The notes: generated by a model not told the origin, from the sequence alone. Counted from the first letter of the stretch, positions 29,240 through 40,727 are shown. The stretch is DNA of 64,000 nucleotides from Lachancea kluyveri NRRL Y-12651 (GCA_000149225.2 CM000694.1:1613623-1677622), one strand, 5' to 3'. Numbers and translations are program-made.

Positions 29240-29880
29240 CACGCTCAGAAATTTTATCACTCTTCTTGTCTCAAATAAAGCTTACCATTTCGAACAACCT
29301 TTACAATTCCATCTACAGCTAAATGGTCTTAGTAGATGCCACGTATATAGTGATGATGATTTCGCCTTTGAAATGAACCAAGTGATATTTTAGTAAGGTA
29401 CATGTACCTACATGTGTATAAACGTAGAGACACTAAGACGTTGTGTCTACGTTTAGATGTTAGCCTGGACGAAGGACTCTAAAGCATAGTTTTATGTACA
29501 TACATGGATAAGTCGAGATGCACGTTTTTTGCGTATATTTACAGGAGAATAAGTATCCAAGTAGCGCAGTACTTGAATATCGGAAGCTCGGTCCACCTCA
29601 GGACTTACAATAAATAATAAAAAAAGACTAGATCTTACCAAGGATCTTTTTTTTTTTTGGCTGCTGTCTAAATCGCTGCAGATACAGTCAAAATACTTGA
29701 CCTGGAGAAGCTGCGTAGTGCCTCGCAATTAAGTGATCTTCAAAGGTATAATATCTGGTCTCAGTAGATCCAAAATGCGTTAGAGTTTGAAATGTTTAAA
29801 GTATCGTGAGGCATGTGTGTGTGTGGAGCAAGTATAGGAGAAAGGGCAAGAGGAAGAGGCAAACGCTTTGCTGCCAAGGC
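29240..29880. other. Intergenic region between COG3 and PET100
   Basis: 641 bp forming the COG3 promoter and the PET100 3' flank. An imperfect inverted repeat at 29420-29454 pairs AAACGTAGAGACAC with GTGTCTACGTTT across a ~9-base loop. CATGTACCTACATG, a separate near-palindrome, lies just before it at about 29401. No gene was recognised. Confidence 0.55.
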
Positions 29881-30288
29881 TCAGTTTTTGGCCTCCAGCT
29901 CAGGCTCCTCGTTTTTTCCTTCACCATCATTCTTACCAGTCAAAGCTTTGATTTCGCCCAACAACTTGGACTTCTCGAGTGCCATATCTTCTTTAATCTT
30001 GGCCTTTTCAGCCTCAATATCAATACCATATTCTTCAGCAATCTTCTTTTCCAACTTCAGACGCTTCTCCAATCTCTCCTTTTTCATCCTTGCAAGCTCT
30101 GCCTTAATCTCATATGGCTCTTTAGGGATTTTGTTCAAGGTTTCTGGATCAGGCCAAAACCCAGGTACATTCAACTTCTTATCGGTGTCAACACCAATGT
30201 AATACATCACTGCGACTGGGGAAAGTAAACAGAACGCAAATCTGAAAATCTCTAACTGCGACCTGGTATATCTGAATGGTAATTTCAT
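29881..30288 (-). CDS. PET100: Pet100 cytochrome c oxidase assembly factor
   Basis: A 135-residue protein (111 in S. cerevisiae). The N-terminal half has RYTRSQLEIFRFAFCLLSPVA with one membrane segment (about residues 12-32), then KLNVPGFWPDPETLNKIPKE and PYEIKAELARMKKERLEKR, a classic Pet100 sequence. It is anchored in the mitochondrial inner membrane and chaperones a subassembly of complex IV (Cox7, Cox8, Cox9). The C terminus is a charged predicted coiled coil with a longer tail than in S. cerevisiae. It is divergent from MYG1, in keeping with the interleaving of YDR079W and YER156C. Confidence 0.94.
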   Translation of the reverse strand: MKLPFRYTRSQLEIFRFAFCLLSPVAVMYYIGVDTDKKLNVPGFWPDPETLNKIPKEPYEIKAELARMKKERLEKRLKLEKKIAEEYGIDIEAEKAKIKEDMALEKSKLLGEIKALTGKNDGEGKNEEPELEAKN

Positions 30289-30437
30289 TGTCGGTGACTC
30301 TTTTCCCGCAAACTTGACCAGTAATTCTTACAAGAAGGAAATGCAGTTAAAATGTGGAATAAATATTATTTTCGCCGAGGGGCTGGAGAGAAGGCAGTAA
30401 CGGAGATAAACCGAGGGGGGTTGGGACTTTCCAACTG

Positions 30438-30470
30438 GAAAAATTTTCAACTTTTGCAGGCCGATGAGAT
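30438..30470 (+). promoter_or_regulatory. RRPE and PAC motifs upstream of MYG1
   Basis: GAAAAATTTTC (about 30438-30448; RRPE) and CGATGAGAT (30462-30470; PAC, continuing GAGC) lie 57-89 bp before the MYG1 start. The same pair stands before RRP1 and RRP8 in this window. It suggests that MYG1 is transcribed with ribosome-biogenesis genes. The region is shared with the divergent PET100 promoter, but the motifs are nearer to MYG1. Confidence 0.75.
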
Positions 30471-30526
30471 GAGCCCTTTTGAGATCGAGAAAAGATTCTA
30501 TTCTACTTGGCTAGTGCAGTTTGGCT

Positions 30527-31531
30527 ATGTGTGTGAGCAAAAAGATTAAGCTAGACATGGTGAAACAGATTTGCACTCATTCCGGTTCTTTCCATGCTGA
30601 TGAAGCGTTGGCAGTCTACATGCTGAGGTTGCTTCCTGAATATAAAGATGCCCGTGTTGTCAGGTCTAGAGACCCAACCAAATGGGAGGAATCTGACATC
30701 GTCGTCGATGTTAGTGGTAAATACGATAATGGCACCAAGTTCTTTGACCATCACCAACGTGAATTCTTTGAAACTTTCAGTGACAAGTACGGGACAAAAC
30801 TTTCAAGTGCAGGCTTGGTCTACAAGCATTTCGGCCGTGAGGTGATCAAGGCTTTGTGCCCTCAGTTGTCCACCGAGGATAATGAGTTCTTGTACGAAAA
30901 GGTCTACAAAGAGTTTGTAGAATCTTTGGATGCCAACGATAACGGTATCAGTAATGTCGAATTCGAAGAGCTAGGCGTTAAGCCTAAGTTTCATGATAAA
31001 AACATCACCATTCCTGGCATCATCTCCAAGATGAATCCTAGCTGGAACGAGGATTGTTCCGACTCCAAGTTTGATGAATGTTTCTTCAAGGCTTCCGGTT
31101 TCATTGGCGAAGTTTTTGTCAATCTGGTCAAGGGATACGGTGAATCCTGGCTACCAGCCAAGGACATTGTCAAGAGAGCCTTTACCAACAGACACAAAAT
31201 CGATCCTAGCGGAAAGATTATTCTACTCGATCAATTCTGCCCCTGGAAGGAGCATTTGTACGAAGTTGAGAAGGAAATGGGTTCAGAAGGCGAGATCTTG
31301 TTTGTTCTGTTCAGGGATTCTACTGACAAATGGAGAGTATCCACGGTTTCTCTCACTTCCACCTCTTTCAAATTCAGAAAGGGTCTGCCAGAACCTTTAA
31401 GAGGTTTGAGGGACCAAGAGTTGAGTGAGAAGAGTGGTGTTCCAGGCTGTATTTTCATCCACGCAGCCGGGTTTATCGGTGGTGCTCAAACGCAAGAATC
31501 CGTGCTAAAGTTGGCTCAAATGAGCTTGTAA
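30527..31531 (+). CDS. MYG1: MYG1-family DHH-type exonuclease (YER156C orthologue)
   Basis: A 334-residue protein (338 in S. cerevisiae Yer156c). It contains QICTHSGSFHADEALAVYML (residues about 15-34), VVDVSGKYDNGTKFFDHHQ with the DHH-like motif, ALDANDNGIS, GESWLPAKDIV, FCPWKEHLYEVE and a C-terminal LPEPLRGLRDQELSEKSGVP followed by CIFIHAAGFIGG. Human MYG1 is a 3'-5' RNA exonuclease found in nucleolus and mitochondria, linking rRNA and mitochondrial RNA processing. The chosen start matches the S. cerevisiae N terminus (SKKxKL...VKQICTHSG); an alternative ATG lies at 30557. PAC and RRPE motifs upstream agree with a ribosome-related role. Confidence 0.95.
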   Translation: MCVSKKIKLDMVKQICTHSGSFHADEALAVYMLRLLPEYKDARVVRSRDPTKWEESDIVVDVSGKYDNGTKFFDHHQREFFETFSDKYGTKLSSAGLVYKHFGREVIKALCPQLSTEDNEFLYEKVYKEFVESLDANDNGISNVEFEELGVKPKFHDKNITIPGIISKMNPSWNEDCSDSKFDECFFKASGFIGEVFVNLVKGYGESWLPAKDIVKRAFTNRHKIDPSGKIILLDQFCPWKEHLYEVEKEMGSEGEILFVLFRDSTDKWRVSTVSLTSTSFKFRKGLPEPLRGLRDQELSEKSGVPGCIFIHAAGFIGGAQTQESVLKLAQMSL

Positions 31532-32895
31532 ACGTGTAGACATAGTTATCTTATTTATTTATTTATTGAAAACTTAATGCTCGAAAGCCTTTCATTACGC
31601 AACGTTTGTAATTGCTGGAAGAAAAGAAAAAAAACAGAATAGCCAGAGCATTTTGGGTCCCGCATGCTTCCTAATCTTACAAGAGAGTATCAGTTTAAAT
31701 TCAAACCCATTCACGGTGTCTAGTACTACAGAATTTTTTCTTCAAGACAAGTTAAAGCCGATTTCAGTACGAGAGGGGCCATCGAGAGTTCAGTACACCA
31801 TCATCCGGTTAGAACGCGTCTACCTGTATCTTGCGTTTAGTATTGATCCTTGCAGAAGGCCAAGGCACGTTGTTCTATATGTCCTAATGAAAACGTCAAC
31901 ATCGTCTGCCAAGCGAAAAAAAAGGTCTACTTTAAAGAGAGGGATTGGTCAAAGTTCGAGCAACCTTGTACAATTATTGTTGGGATTGGCCCTGCATTAC
32001 AAAATTGTATCTTGACACGTTCTAATGCAGTACAGCCATTTAAATCCTCCGCTTTGCAGCTTCAACGCAACGCAACATTCTCCGACAAGTCGCAGTCCTA
32101 CGATTGCCATCGTTTATCGTAAATTTGGCGGACAGTTGGCAAGCAAAATTTTAAATTTCACCACACGTAGTCGATCCGTTGCCGATATTTTATCTCTCTA
32201 CGTCGTAAAGCCAGGCCTACGTTTCGTACAGCATTTATAGGAATAAAACTCAAACCTGAGTCTGCATATCCTGCTTTCACAATTACCGACCGGCTCTGTT
32301 ATATGCTTTGCTACTTTTTTATATGAAATAAAACAAAAGCACTCAGCCCAGTAAGAGTTTCGGCTGTGAATGACGACATTCTACGCATCTTGTAACATAT
32401 GTTCGTAATATCAACTAATTAATTTTCCGGCCAGCTTTGATTTCTTGACTGATGTTAAAACGCCAAGCCACGGCCCTAAAAAAAAAAAATTGGTTGAACC
32501 ACATAATTCTTCGCATAATCTAAACAGATACCACCAATCATTCCGTATTAATACTATAAAACCATTACAGGTTATTCTTCTCTATACATTTCTTGCTTGA
32601 CTTACCCTGTATTTGAGTTTTCTATCTTTTTTCTATTTTTTGCGTTTTGAGGCAAGGGAAAAAAAAAAAGAGAGAGAATCAACTTGCCGTTTAAAAATCT
32701 TTGTCAGTTTAACCTCTGTGGGAAAAAGCAACTCAACTCCATCTGTTGATTGTATCACTTGACCGAAAGTGAAAGTGATTACTTTGTGTTTATTACGACT
32801 ACGAAAAAAAAGCAAATCAAAACTAATACAGTTAGAACAAGAACAGATCAGAGGAGAAAAGAGAAACGGACCTATCGAACGAACACTAAAGGCTT
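31532..32895. other. 1.36 kb intergenic region upstream of BEM2
   Basis: A long gap between two same-strand genes. A TATAAAA motif near 32555 followed by TC-rich sequence is a plausible BEM2 core promoter with a leader of a few hundred bases. ACGCGT, a possible MBF site, lies near 31814. Short frames such as 31653-32015 show no recognisable protein. I see no clear RNA gene or element. Confidence 0.55.
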
Positions 32896-33643
32896 ATGGC
32901 ATATATGAAGGGTTTAAAATGGTCTTCCAGAGGCAAAAAATCTTCTTCTCATCCTGATGAAAAGCACATGTCTATTTCTTCAAAAGGATCTATTACAAGT
33001 AGCGGCACTTCTCATTCACAGGCCCGCAGATCGTCACTGCCACATACCGCGTCACCATCCGGCACAACTGCTACTTTTAAGTACCCAAGAAATAGCAACT
33101 CTTCATCCACTCTGTACTTGTCAGAACAGAATAACAGATCGACTAAGAGCATTTCTTCGAGCGCTAAAGAAGAGGAGGATTTATCCACTACAGATGAGTC
33201 AAAAGGCCCTCTAAGTTCAGATGATTTATCTATAAGAACGAATGATAACCAATCAATCACGCTCTCACCCTCCAATAATACATCACTACCGCAGTCTGCA
33301 CATTCTACTAATTTCAACTCAGAGAACTACGACTCGAACATTTTTAAAGTTGGTTGGATCAATAAATCTCATGGCGCTACGTCTGCTTCTTCTTCGGGAA
33401 CTAATCATAGGGAAAGCAGGTTGTACAACCTAGGCAATAATTCATCCCAGGGCCAACTGAATTCCGGAAATTCTCAGTTGAACATGCCTGATTATCGGCT
33501 TTATAGGGCTGAACTAAAGGGCTGTATTTTGAACTTATACAAGAGTGGCATTGGAAATGCTAAATTCTTTGATCCAACCTTGGAATCTCCTATTAATTCG
33601 ATAGAACAGCAGCAGCAGTTACAACAACAACAACAGCAGCAGC

Positions 33644-33677
<34 letters not shown>

Positions 33678-36600
33678 GCAGCAACAACATGGCCATGGTC
33701 ATCAGTCATCTAATAATGGCTCTCGGTCCATATCCAATCCAGAAATAGCAAACAACGTTAGTATCAAGTATCCCAGTGAAATTTTTCCACACCCTGATTT
33801 AAAATGTGATAAAGAAGGAAGAGTGGTCTTCGGAACAGTAGAGAGCTTGTGCCATGCTGTACTATTTGCACCTCTGGAAAACGACGATACCAAAAGGATT
33901 TTAAACATACTACTGCTTTTACCTTTAATTAACGATTTTGGAAAATTTTTGGTAACTTTTAATTTATTTGGCCTAACCTTTACCAAGCATAGGTCTAGAC
34001 TGACTACTAGTGCTAAGCAACATCACCAAGTTTCCCCACAAACTGACGATTTAATGACTCAGAGATTGGCTTTAGTTGTCAAGACTATACTAGATGTGTT
34101 TCCAGGATTTCTGTTAGATGATGAACTATTTCAGTCGATCATCTTACTATTAGATACTCTATCCCTACACGATGATGGGATTTCCAACAATTTAAAAATA
34201 TCCATTGCTGAAAAGCAGAATGTACTAAACAAACTAACTTCATTTTCAAGAATTGACGTAAACCACTCAATCGTTGAGAGTTTGTTGAACGTGGAGAAGT
34301 TTCTATCCCTTGAAGTTGAGGATGTAGCAGACCAAGTCCACCAGATCAATGTCAAGTTCAACAAGGTGTGGTGCCCCCAATTGGATTACTCTTTACTTTA
34401 TGACTCCAAGTACAACAAAAAACATGTTTCCCTAAACCCTTTAGTCTTTAACAATGCAGAAAACGTCCATTACTTGGGCAGATTATTGATATCACATTTG
34501 TTTTCCAGAAAATTGTTAGGACCAAAACAAAGAGCTGAAGTATTAACCAAATGGATTCAGCTGGGGTGTAAACTTGAAAAGTTGGGTGACATGGTATCAT
34601 GGTTGGCCATTGCAACAGTAGTGTGCTCTATCCCGGTACTCAGATTAGCCACCACCTGGCAATTTGTTCCAGAAGGTATCTTGAGGCTAATTTTTAAAGA
34701 CTGGGTACCAACAATTGTCCAGTTAGAGCGAAGACAGATGACTTCGAAGCCTACGAACACAGTATTCATATTAGCCCCACCAAACCTTAACGATTTATTC
34801 ATTAGAGAAAATGTAATTCCTTACTTTGGTGATCTGGTGATCCATACCGATGCTTTGCCGTCTGAAACAAAATTTAAATACCTGGAGAAAAAAATCCATC
34901 GTACCAAGAATGCTTTTTACAAGTGGCAACAACGCCTACAGCAGGCCAACGAAGAAGGTGGGCACTCAAGCAGTTCAAGTAAATTGGGAGACGATTCTTC
35001 TTCCGGAGCATTCTACCATTACTGGAAATATCATTTGGACCAACCACCATTGCATATCGATAGCATTATGCAGTTGAGTTTAGATTTGGAACCTCCAACG
35101 GTAAACCAACAGGTTTATTCAAACACTGGCTCCAAAAGGAGTTCTTTGTTAAGCGGTAGCTATCTTCCTATGCTGTTCAACGAGATTTTACCAAACTACT
35201 CCTTATTCCCTCAAAAATCCTTGGTTGGTGCTGCAGGTGTTTCTGGAACCACAAATAGTACGAACAGCTCTTTGGCTACTAGTAGCGTTTCGTCGCGTTC
35301 TTCTAGAAGTCTATCTATCAGTGGCCCTATAAACGTAACGAATATGCATGCTGAAGATGGGAACCAGGTGACTGGTATTGAAAATATAGACGAGCCTGCA
35401 ACAAGAGAGATATCTTCAAAACAATCCAACAAACAACGATTGTTAAAATCGATAAGAGACGTGTTTAACATTGATATGGATCTGTTTCATGTTTCCGATG
35501 ATATAATTTTCAAATCCGTTTACGATATTGACGGGAAGTCTAGGCCCGCAAGCGTTGTAATCGAAACTCCAAAGAGAATGTCCCAGCAGTCTTCAGTTAA
35601 CAACTCCACCAGGGATTCACAAGATATAAATAGGCTAAGTTCTACCTTAGAAGGTATGGACTTTTTCAATAGCATTGCCAAAGCTACCGAGGATTTAAAC
35701 GAGTCTTCTATCAAGGTTGTATTGAAATCTGCAACTTTGGATAAAGTTTTCGACGTGTTGGTTCTAACCACTAGTGTCTTCTCAAAATTGGTTGACACCA
35801 AGGATTTAGAAAATTACTACTATAATGAAAAGCGGCGCCAGTTGTCTAAAACACAGAACAGGGGTAGCGCAAAGGATCCTTCTATTGGATTATTAGATTA
35901 TGCCTTTGTCAAATTGACTATGGACAATGATGTCTTTACGGAAACTTTTTTCAACACATACAAAAGCTTTACTACGACAACTACTGTTCTGGAAAACTTG
36001 GCCAAGAGATTTATCGGTGCAAAAAGTTGTGCAGTTTCGATTACCCGTATTTTAAACAAAGAAAGAGGTAAAAACATGGAGAACAGTGCCAATGTAGGTG
36101 CTGCTCGGTTTTCTGGGCTCTTTGATGTTACTGCCAACAACACGAGGTTTCCTGCTTGGGATTTAAAAATCACCGAACGCGATGAGTTGAACTATATCTA
36201 CATTGCCAAGATTCAGATTGGTACCATGGAGGCCATTTTGCATTTAGTCAGCCGTCATTATGCAGACTTTACAGACGATTTGTCAAACAATAGGACCTTT
36301 TTAGACGTTTTAAAGATTATGGATCAAGAAGTTAACGATGAATGGACCAAAAGACTAAACAGGCTTGAAAAATCCGATTTAAAAACCAACCCACATCACG
36401 AGATAATAGCTGAATTAGAAGGCCTACATACAATTTTGAAGGATCTCTTTAGTAAGATTAAATTTTCCTACCAAAAACAACTTTACAGGCCGTTACGCGT
36501 TAGTAGAGTACAAAGGAAGATTTTGGATCACTTAGAAAATTTCACTACCACTTCTATCCTAGACTGGAACAGGTTGACCGCCAAATCGCAGCTTGACGAT

Positions 36601-38979
36601 CCAATGCTTGATAAGTTTCACCGCCTTGCATTCAACAATTACAATGGTATATTGGAGTGGATTTACGAATTGGATGAACTAATATTGGACAAGTTAAAAC
36701 TAGTTACCGAAAAAGAGTGGATTGAAGTTTCCCAAGTGCTTGAACTATTTTCCAACGAATCTTTGGTGTCTTTTTTCCAATATTCCTTACACACTCTGTC
36801 CAGTAACATTATATCCACAGGTGGGTTCCAGGTAGATGATTTAGAAATTGTCAATATTTTCAAATGGATCTCCACTTTGTCATGCGAAGACGATAGCTTG
36901 TTTGCGGAGAGGTTACCTCATTCCGTTCAACTATTGGTGAAGTTGCACCTTTCTTTAACCGAATTCTTCATTCTTGAAATTGCACATCTCAACAAATCTT
37001 ATGATGATCGAGTAAACTCTTGTGCCGTCATTTTGCAAATGTTGAATTTTGCTCGTTGGAAAAACTCTACGATGGATTTATTTCATGATGCTGATGATGG
37101 CTTTAATGACAACCAGTCCTCTGCCATTTCACCCCACGTTCCCTCCTTCATCGAAACTGCTATAACCAATGCTATTATAGCTCCTGAATCTAGGTGTTTT
37201 GAGATGTCATGGAAGCATGCCTATACGAGGATGGTTGGTGAAGACTCTAAAACTGTAAAATCCATCTCTGATCTTTTACGAGGAATAGAGGGCAATGTCC
37301 GTTCTTTTGTTGAATACGATGGACTGCAACTGGTCAAACCAAAAAACTTGTGTCCTTGTCCAGGTTGGTTCATTGGAAGGTTACTGGAAATTTCACAATT
37401 TGTTCCTAACATGAGCATTGAAAACTCAAAAATGATTAATTTCGATAAGAGACGATTTGTTAACAATATAGTTGTCAATTTCAACGAGCTCATCCCCGAC
37501 ACTGGTGATTATGGTAGCCAGTCAGACATTTCAAGAAAGGAAGATGATTTTGGAACCTTTTTATTTCACAACTTTATTGATGCTGGGAAACAATTCAGAA
37601 AGTATTCCAGAGAAGTTGCTTCTACAGAGGCCAAACAGATGAAGTTTCAAACCACAGGTTTATTCAATGATATATTAGTATCAGAAGTGGGCAAAGTCAA
37701 AAGAGATCAAAGGAAAATGGAAGTTTTGACTCTTCAAGAACGCGACTACAAGAGGGCGGCCCTTTTACAACAGACAGTAAAGCCAAAAAATAGGATTAGC
37801 ACGTCTCAGTCTACACTAACCTTGAATTCAAACAATGCCAATGCGACCCCATCCACCAACTATTCCAACGCTACAAGTATTATTAGTAACCACAGAAATA
37901 AGAGAAGCTCTATGGTGAACTCTTCTAGGAGTTCCATAATTTCGAATTCTTCCCACAACAACGGTGTTGGGAGAAAAATTGGTGGGTTTTTTAAAAGGCC
38001 ATTCTCCATTGGTGGATTTAGTAACTCCACTTCCAGTCACTCTTTAAACTCCATCTTAATAAATGGTGTTCAAAACAATGGTTCAGTGTCACCTTATGAG
38101 TTGCCAGAGGTTGTTTCAGCCGAATTACGCGATGTAAAACCAAGCTATTCCGTCAAGACTTTCGAAATCAAGTCATGCATCCAAGTGAATAATTACAAAC
38201 AGGATCCACACTATACTTACACGTTCAAAATTATTATGGAAAATGGCAACGAGCATCTAGTACAAGCATCCAGCGCTGATGATTTGAATGATTGGTTGAA
38301 GTCAATCACCTTGTCAAAGAGATACTCATTTCATTCCAAAAAATACAAAGGTAAAACATCTAACAAGATTTTCGGAGTTCCAATCGAAGATGTCTGTGAG
38401 CGTGAAGGCAGTATTATTCCAAACATAGTAGTAAAACTTTTAGAAGAGATTGAGTTGCGCGGGCTAGACGAGGTCGGGTTGTATAGAATTCCTGGATCAG
38501 TTGGCAGCATCAACGCTCTAAAGAATGCTTTTGATGAAGAAGGTGCTGTTAGTAACAGCTTTACCTTGGAAGATGACCGCTGGTTTGAGATTAACACGAT
38601 TGCAGGTTGTTTCAAGTTGTATTTAAGGGAGTTGCCAGAATCGCTATTCACCAACGAGAAGTTGTCCGATTTTACGGATTTAGTGATGTGCTACAAGGCC
38701 TCTAAAATTGGGTTCGAGGAGTTCCAAACCAGTATGAGAATGATGTTGAAGTCACTTCCTGTGTACAACTACCATATGATTAAGAGAATATCTGGCCACT
38801 TGAACAGAGTTCACCAACACATGGACAACAACCGTATGGATGCGACAAACTTGGCTATCGTGTTTTCTATGAGTTTTATTGATCAAGATGATCTTGCAAA
38901 CAGTGTAGGCCCCAGACTAGGTGCTCTACAAACAATTTTGCAATACTTTATCAAAAATCCAGAGCATTACTTCAACTGA
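32896..38979 (+). CDS. BEM2: Bem2 Rho GTPase-activating protein
   Basis: A 2027-residue protein, the largest in the window (2167 in S. cerevisiae). The Ser-rich N terminus is followed by a Gln tract (33607-33689), a RasGEF-like region without proven exchange activity (about residues 1000-1450), a PH domain (about 1750-1805; FEIKSCIQV, DDLNDWLKSI) and a C-terminal RhoGAP domain (about 1825-2027). The RhoGAP arginine finger lies in GLYRIPGS near 1861-1868. Bem2 down-regulates Rho1 and Cdc42 and controls bud emergence and the morphogenesis checkpoint. Two in-frame ATGs lie close together (32896 and 32905); the second gives MKGLKWS, which matches the S. cerevisiae start MKGLLWS. Both starts are possible. 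Confidence 0.96.
33607..33689 (+). repeat. CAA/CAG microsatellite (poly-Gln) in BEM2
   Basis: About 27 CAG/CAA codons in near-continuous run encode poly-Gln, interrupted once by a TTA (Leu) codon. It is followed by a His/Gly-rich HGHGHQ stretch. The mixed CAA/CAG use suggests an old but still slippage-prone tract. Confidence 0.9.
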
Positions 38980-39264
38980 AAAGGGTTAGTTTAATGATTT
39001 ACGAGTTAAAGCAGCTTAGATGGATGCGTTTAATAAAAAAAAAAATTAATCATCGATTTCAATCACAAATATATCCTTTTTTTCTTTTTTTTTTTAAAGA
39101 GCGAGCTAATAATTTCTTCATTTTGTATTTTTGATCATGATGTGTTTTTAAAAGGCTATATACAGTACTCAAAAGGAAGAGATAAGTTTTCAAGAAATAT
39201 TCAAATACTCGCATACGAGTGTAAAAGAATGACTACAAACCTTTCACATGGAAAAGAAAGGGAC

Positions 39265-40484
39265 TCATTTTTTGTTCAATTCAGATTTACGGACGATCTT
39301 AATTGTAGAGTTCGCTTTTTGCTCCTTTGCAACTTTTTGCAGCTCCTTTTCTCTTTCTTGCATCAGCTGTCTTTTTTCAGCCTGCTCTCTAGCCTTCGCC
39401 ATGTTTTCTCTGAAGCTCTCAATTATCCCCTTTGGAGGACCATTGGTAGAAGTTTCATGTTTAACAACCTCTGCAATGTTCAACTTTGACCTCACCCATT
39501 TGTTTCTTAACAATAAAGTTTGAACGACAGAAAATGCACCATTAACCGCAAAGTATAATACAATTGCCGAAGACAAATTCATAGTAGCTGGAATAGACAA
39601 CAATGGCATTATAGTAAAAAATTTCTTCATCTGTGGAGAGAACTGCTGGGCACCTGTTTCACCACCTAGCCTGGTAAATGAGATAAAAACGGCCGCAGTA
39701 ATCACCTGTAAACCCAAGTATGGATCGGCTAAAGACAGATCTTGGAACCACGCAATACCTTGATTGGTAAAGCCATCGACTGGAAAATTGGCCATTTGTC
39801 TAATACCAGAGAAAAAACCTAGGGCAATGGGGATTTGTAACATTGGAGCAGCCAAATATCTGTTTTTGATACCATTGTCAGCCAATAATTTCTTCCTTCT
39901 CATTGCAACCCTTTGGCCCTCGACCATATCAGTAGAAGCCATTAATTCAGCATTTATTTTATCCATTTCTGGTTTGATACGAGAATTACGAGCAATGGTG
40001 TCTGAAGATTTAACATAGAGCGGGATCATTAGCGAACGAATCAATATAGTAGTAGCACAGATGGTTCCCCACCATGGCAAGCCAGTGTATACATGAACAT
40101 ACTCCAAGGCATGCTGGATCAGATCTGGGGGCCACCACCAAGATTTGGCCAGACCAATGCTGTTCAAATAGCCGATTTGGTTAGAAGCTTCGCCAACGAT
40201 CTGAGATACTTGTTCGGCGATGGAAGAGGTGATGGAATCGGTAGCTTCGAAAGATGGCAACTGAGTTTGAATTTCTGAAGCTGCCTTGCTAGCTTCGGAA
40301 GAGTTAAACCGAATGGCTGAAATACCCATGAGTCTTGGTTGCCATGTTAATGTGGTGTTTCTAGAAACCTAATTATTGAGAAGTTAGTACAAGCACAGGC
40401 GGTATTAAAAGGATGGCAATAGGGGTCTTTGATGAAGGTTACACATACTGACCTAGTGGCACGTAGAATAGATGATCTGAACAT
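39265..40484 (-). CDS. OXA1: Oxa1 mitochondrial inner-membrane insertase (two exons)
   Basis: The main frame alone would start MGISAIRFNSSE and lack a mitochondrial presequence. A first exon at 40484-40449 (12 codons, MFRSSILRATRS) joined across an 80-bp intron to 40368-39265 (VSRNTTLTWQPRLMGISAIRF) gives 379 residues with an Arg-rich, acid-free presequence. S. cerevisiae Oxa1 has 402 residues and begins MFKLTSRLVTSR. The body has the YidC/Oxa1/Alb3 fold: IGYLNSIGLAKSWWWPPDLI, GLPWWGTICATTILIRSLMI, PLYVKSSDTIARNSRIKPE, LQIPIALGFFSGIRQMANFP, then ISIPATMNLSSAIVLYFAVNG. The matrix C-terminal tail is basic and binds ribosomes. Oxa1 inserts Cox2, Cox3, Cob and other proteins. The S. cerevisiae gene is intronless. 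Confidence 0.95.
40369..40448 (-). other. Spliceosomal intron in OXA1
   Basis: On the minus strand it starts GTATGT at 40448, contains a perfect TACTAAC branch point and ends AATTAG at 40369, about 16 bases after the branch point. Length 80 bp. The junction is in phase 0 and restores a typical mitochondrial targeting N terminus to OXA1. All three consensus elements are present, so confidence is high. Confidence 0.94.
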
Positions 40485-40727
40485 CTCTAGATGTAGTTTC
40501 TTATTGATCTTTGGCGTTTGGACCATCCAAGAAAACTGAAAAAAAAAATCAAGGTTTATGTTGAAAAAAATTTTCTAATGTTGATAGCGGAAACCTCTTG
40601 TGAAGTTCAATGGCAAGGCTGAATATCAAACATCCAACCTAGAAAGGAAGATTTTGAGAATCCAACTAAAGAGTTGAACCCCTGTATATTTGATTAAATT
40701 TATGACACTAAAAGGAGAAAGAACGAG

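Noticed and set aside
31653-32122. Overlapping short frames between MYG1 and BEM2
   Set aside because: They lack good starts and resemble nothing; frames of this length occur by chance in 1.4 kb of spacer.
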